6,582 nucleotides of DNA from an uncultured bacterium (GTDB lineage Bacteria > Eisenbacteria > RBG-16-71-46 > CAIMUX01): positions 1 through 6,582 of the forward strand of contig CAMPIC010000166.1 of assembly GCA_946886185.1 (NCBI GenBank), written 5' to 3'. A model generated the notes under the pieces. That model had not been told where the DNA came from and searched no databases. It worked only from the letters and a program-made list of their open reading frames with translations. Shown piece by piece: positions 4,352 to 6,582 of this stretch (within the stretch, counting starts at the first letter, position 1; each line of letters starts with the position of its first letter). The position numbers were made by a program, and so were the translations under genes.

Positions 4352-6582
4352 CTATTGCCAGCGAGGTTTGTAGCGATCGAGCACGTGATACGCAGGCGGC
4401 CACGGCAGTGGATATCCCAGCTCGTACGCGGCATGGCGAGTCCAATAAGGATCCCACAGGTGCATGCGCGCGATCGCGCAGAGATCGGCGCGGCCCGCCG
4501 CCAAAATCGTGTTCACGTCCGAGTACGAAGAGATGGCGCCGACGGCCATGGTCGGAATTCCCACCTCGTGCCGGATCCGATCGGCGAACGGAGTCTGGAA
4601 GAGCCGCCCATAGACTGGCTTCGCATCGGCCACGACCTGACCTGCCGACACGTCGACCAGGTCACAACCGTGCTCCTCGAGCATCCTCGCGACTTCCACC
4701 GAATCCTCGGGAGCGACTCCTCCCGGAGCCCAGTCGGTCGCGGAGATTCGCACCGAGATTGGCTTGCCCTCCGGCCATACCGCGCGCACCGCATCGAAAA
4801 CCTCGAGGGGAAACCGCATCCGGTTCTCGAGGGATCCTCCGTACTCGTCGGTGCGTCGATTGGTGAGCGGCGATATGAACGTGGAGAGCAGGTATCCATG
4901 CGCGACGTGGATCTCGAGTAGATCGAACCCCGCTTCTTCCGCCCATCGAGCGGAGCGCACGAAGTCGGTCAGCACCTGGTCCATGTCCGCTCGCTCCATC
5001 GGACGCGGAACCTGTGAGTGCGGGAGGTAAGACAACGGAGAGGGAGCAAGCAGCGGCCATGCGCCTTCTTCGAGAGGCTCGTCGTCTCCCTCCCAAGAAA
5101 GCTTGGTCGCTCCCTTTCGACCCGCATGAGCGAGCTGCATTCCGATCTTGGCGTACGAATGCCGGTGCACGAAATCGACGATGCGGCGCCAATCCTCGAC
5201 ATGACTCGCTTCGTACATCCCGGCGCATCCAGGGGTGATTCGTCCTTCGGCGCTCACGTCGGTCATCTCCGTCATGACCAACCCGGCGCCGCCGATGGCG
5301 CGGCTGCCGATGTGTACGAGATGCCAATCGTTGGGACGGCCCTCCTCCGCCGAGTACTGGCACATCGCCGAGACCACCACGCGGTTCTCGAGCACGAGAC
5401 CACGGAGCCGGAACGGCGTGAACAGCGGTGGTGGCGGAGATCCAGGCAACTGTGCAGTGAGCGCAGGGATCCGGACTCCGGATTGGATCTCGGCCTGACG
5501 GGCGAACCAATGATCGACGGAATCCACGTATTTTGGATCGCGCAGACGGAGCTCTTCGTGCGTGATACGCAGGCTGCGGGTCAGAAGGGAGAAGCCGAAC
5601 TGGATCGGCTCCATGTCGAGGTAACGCTCGGTCTCCTCGAACCATTGCAAGCTCGCCTGTGCGGCGCGCTGCAGACTGGTCGCCGCGGGGCGCCGGTCCG
5701 CTTCATATGCGGCCAGCGCGTCCGGCAGCGCGGACTGCTCCGCGAGCTGGGCGGCAAGGGAGATTGCGTCTTCCAGCGCGAGCTTGGTTCCGGACCCCAC
5801 GGAGAAGTGCGCGGTGTGCACGGCGTCTCCCAGGAGAACCCGGTTGCCGTAGTACCAATGCTCGTTCCGAATCGTCGGAAACTGTCTCCAGACCGACTTG
5901 TTCCGGAGGAGCCGATGACCTTGCAGCGCCTCGCGGAACACGCCCTCGCAATAGGCGACGGTGCGCCCTTCATCGGTCTCCGCGAGACCCGAGGAGAGAA
6001 ACGTCCTGTCGGTGATCTCGACGATGAAGGTCGATTGGCCCGCCTCGTATTGATACGCGTGCGCGCGCCAGAGACCGTGCTCGTTCTCTTCGAAGAAGAA
6101 CGAGAAGGCCGGAAACGGGCGCGTCGTCCCGAGCCACACGAAGCGGTTGGGGCGAAGGTCGATCGTCGTGCCGAACCGCTCGCGATACAGATCCCGAGAG
6201 CGGCTGTTGATCCCGTCGGCGATCACGATCAGATCGGCTTCCGGAAACCGATCTGGACTCTCCACTTCCACCTGATAGTGCAAATTTACACCGAGCTCGC
6301 GACAGCGGGCGGAGAGGAGATCCAGCAGCCGCTGCCGTGAGACGCCGGCAAATCCGTGCCCAGTCGAAGTGAGTTTCTGGCCGCGGAAGTGGATATCGAT
6401 GTCGTCCCAGTGGAAAAAGCTCTCTCGGATCCGATGGAACGACTCCGGGTCGGCCTCCTCGAGATTGCCGACGGTCGCATCGGAGAAGACCACGCCGAAG
6501 CCGAATGTCTCGCCCGGAGCGTTGCGCTCGTAGACGTCGATCTGGTGCCGCGGATCCTGCTTCTTGAGGAGAAGCGAGAGAT
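4352..6582 (-). CDS. Fused FAD monooxygenase/Old Yellow Enzyme, anthraniloyl-CoA monooxygenase or salicylyl-CoA 5-hydroxylase type (5' end cut)
   Basis: The 742 visible residues, numbered from the right edge, form a bifunctional flavoprotein. The N-terminal half is an aromatic-ring FAD monooxygenase: IDVYERN (14-20), the DG motif [15 protein letters not shown] (118-132) and the GD motif [20 protein letters not shown] (249-268). From about 386 the C-terminal half is an Old Yellow Enzyme with an FMN barrel: SAMCQYS (404-410) with Cys407 and Tyr409, LAHAGRK (483-489), the substrate-binding histidine pair HVAH (558-561), YGGSLENR (580-587) and [10 protein letters not shown] (679-688). In the Azoarcus evansii anthraniloyl-CoA enzyme, the first domain hydroxylates C5 of the CoA-bound ring and the second reduces the ring with NADH; a salicylyl-CoA 5-hydroxylase annotation is also common. 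The reading frame is open through the edge, so the GTG at 6493 is internal. About 15-20 residues carrying the GxGxxG loop are missing. No CoA ligase is visible, so anthranilate versus salicylate cannot be settled. Confidence 0.9.
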   Translation of the reverse strand, partial: LSLLLKKQDPRHQIDVYERNAPGETFGFGVVFSDATVGNLEEADPESFHRIRESFFHWDDIDIHFRGQKLTSTGHGFAGVSRQRLLDLLSARCRELGVNLHYQVEVESPDRFPEADLIVIADGINSRSRDLYRERFGTTIDLRPNRFVWLGTTRPFPAFSFFFEENEHGLWRAHAYQYEAGQSTFIVEITDRTFLSSGLAETDEGRTVAYCEGVFREALQGHRLLRNKSVWRQFPTIRNEHWYYGNRVLLGDAVHTAHFSVGSGTKLALEDAISLAAQLAEQSALPDALAAYEADRRPAATSLQRAAQASLQWFEETERYLDMEPIQFGFSLLTRSLRITHEELRLRDPKYVDSVDHWFARQAEIQSGVRIPALTAQLPGSPPPPLFTPFRLRGLVLENRVVVSAMCQYSAEEGRPNDWHLVHIGSRAIGGAGLVMTEMTDVSAEGRITPGCAGMYEASHVEDWRRIVDFVHRHSYAKIGMQLAHAGRKGATKLSWEGDDEPLEEGAWPLLAPSPLSYLPHSQVPRPMERADMDQVLTDFVRSARWAEEAGFDLLEIHVAHGYLLSTFISPLTNRRTDEYGGSLENRMRFPLEVFDAVRAVWPEGKPISVRISATDWAPGGVAPEDSVEVARMLEEHGCDLVDVSAGQVVADAKPVYGRLFQTPFADRIRHEVGIPTMAVGAISSYSDVNTILAAGRADLCAIARMHLWDPYWTRHAAYELGYPLPWPPAYHVLDRYKPRWQ

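Noticed and set aside
4272..4457. A 61-codon minus-strand frame overlapping the end of the flavoenzyme gene
   Set aside because: It overlaps the conserved C-terminus of the flavoenzyme in another frame, runs through the GC-rich hairpins, and has no recognisable features.
5018..6340. A 440-codon open frame on the plus strand, antisense to the fused flavoenzyme gene
   Set aside because: The minus-strand product is a clear two-domain flavoenzyme with intact motifs. The plus-strand translation shows no recognisable domain and is the long antisense frame expected in GC-rich coding DNA.
6491..6493. GTG at 6493 as the true start of the fused flavoenzyme
   Set aside because: The frame stays open to the window edge and encodes IDVYERN and ETFGFG, conserved parts of the FAD-binding domain upstream of that codon.

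Overview
The window looks like chromosomal DNA from a high-GC Gram-negative bacterium. All genes have dense GC-rich coding frames, and two products are built for export across an inner membrane: a lipoprotein with a lipobox, and a membrane-anchored TPR protein. The sequence does not fix the phylum. There are five protein genes, two of them cut by the window edges. I see no tRNA, rRNA, CRISPR array, transposase or phage gene.

Layout from left to right: (1) 1-189, minus strand, is the first 63 codons of methionyl-tRNA synthetase (metG). (2) 221-1321, minus strand, is a GT28/MurG-like predicted glycosyltransferase related to the N-terminal half of plant arabinose kinase. It lies 31 nt upstream of metG in the same direction, so the two probably share a transcript. 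(3) 1322-1431 is a short divergent promoter region with a possible extended -10 element on each strand. (4) 1432-2565, plus strand, is a PQQ-type sorbosone/glucose dehydrogenase family lipoprotein. (5) 2566-2722 is a convergent intergenic region packed with nested inverted repeats. (6) 2723-4090, minus strand, is a single-pass membrane protein with Ser-rich linkers on both sides of a TPR domain. (7) 4091-4351 is a non-coding region. It holds a leader hairpin that would bury the ribosome binding site of the TPR gene, an AT-rich 8-7-8 palindrome, and two GC-rich hairpins behind the next gene. (8) 4352-6582, minus strand, is a fused FAD monooxygenase/Old Yellow Enzyme of the anthraniloyl-CoA monooxygenase (salicylyl-CoA 5-hydroxylase) type. 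Its start lies beyond the right edge.

The genes do not form one obvious pathway. The fused flavoenzyme points to aerobic breakdown of an aromatic CoA thioester (anthranilate or salicylate), the dehydrogenase to periplasmic sugar or alcohol oxidation, and the glycosyltransferase/metG pair to a separate housekeeping unit. The most unusual signals are non-coding: the Shine-Dalgarno-sequestering hairpin before the TPR gene, the AT-rich palindrome behind it, and the mutually exclusive folds between the convergent genes. I found no convincing new multi-gene system.
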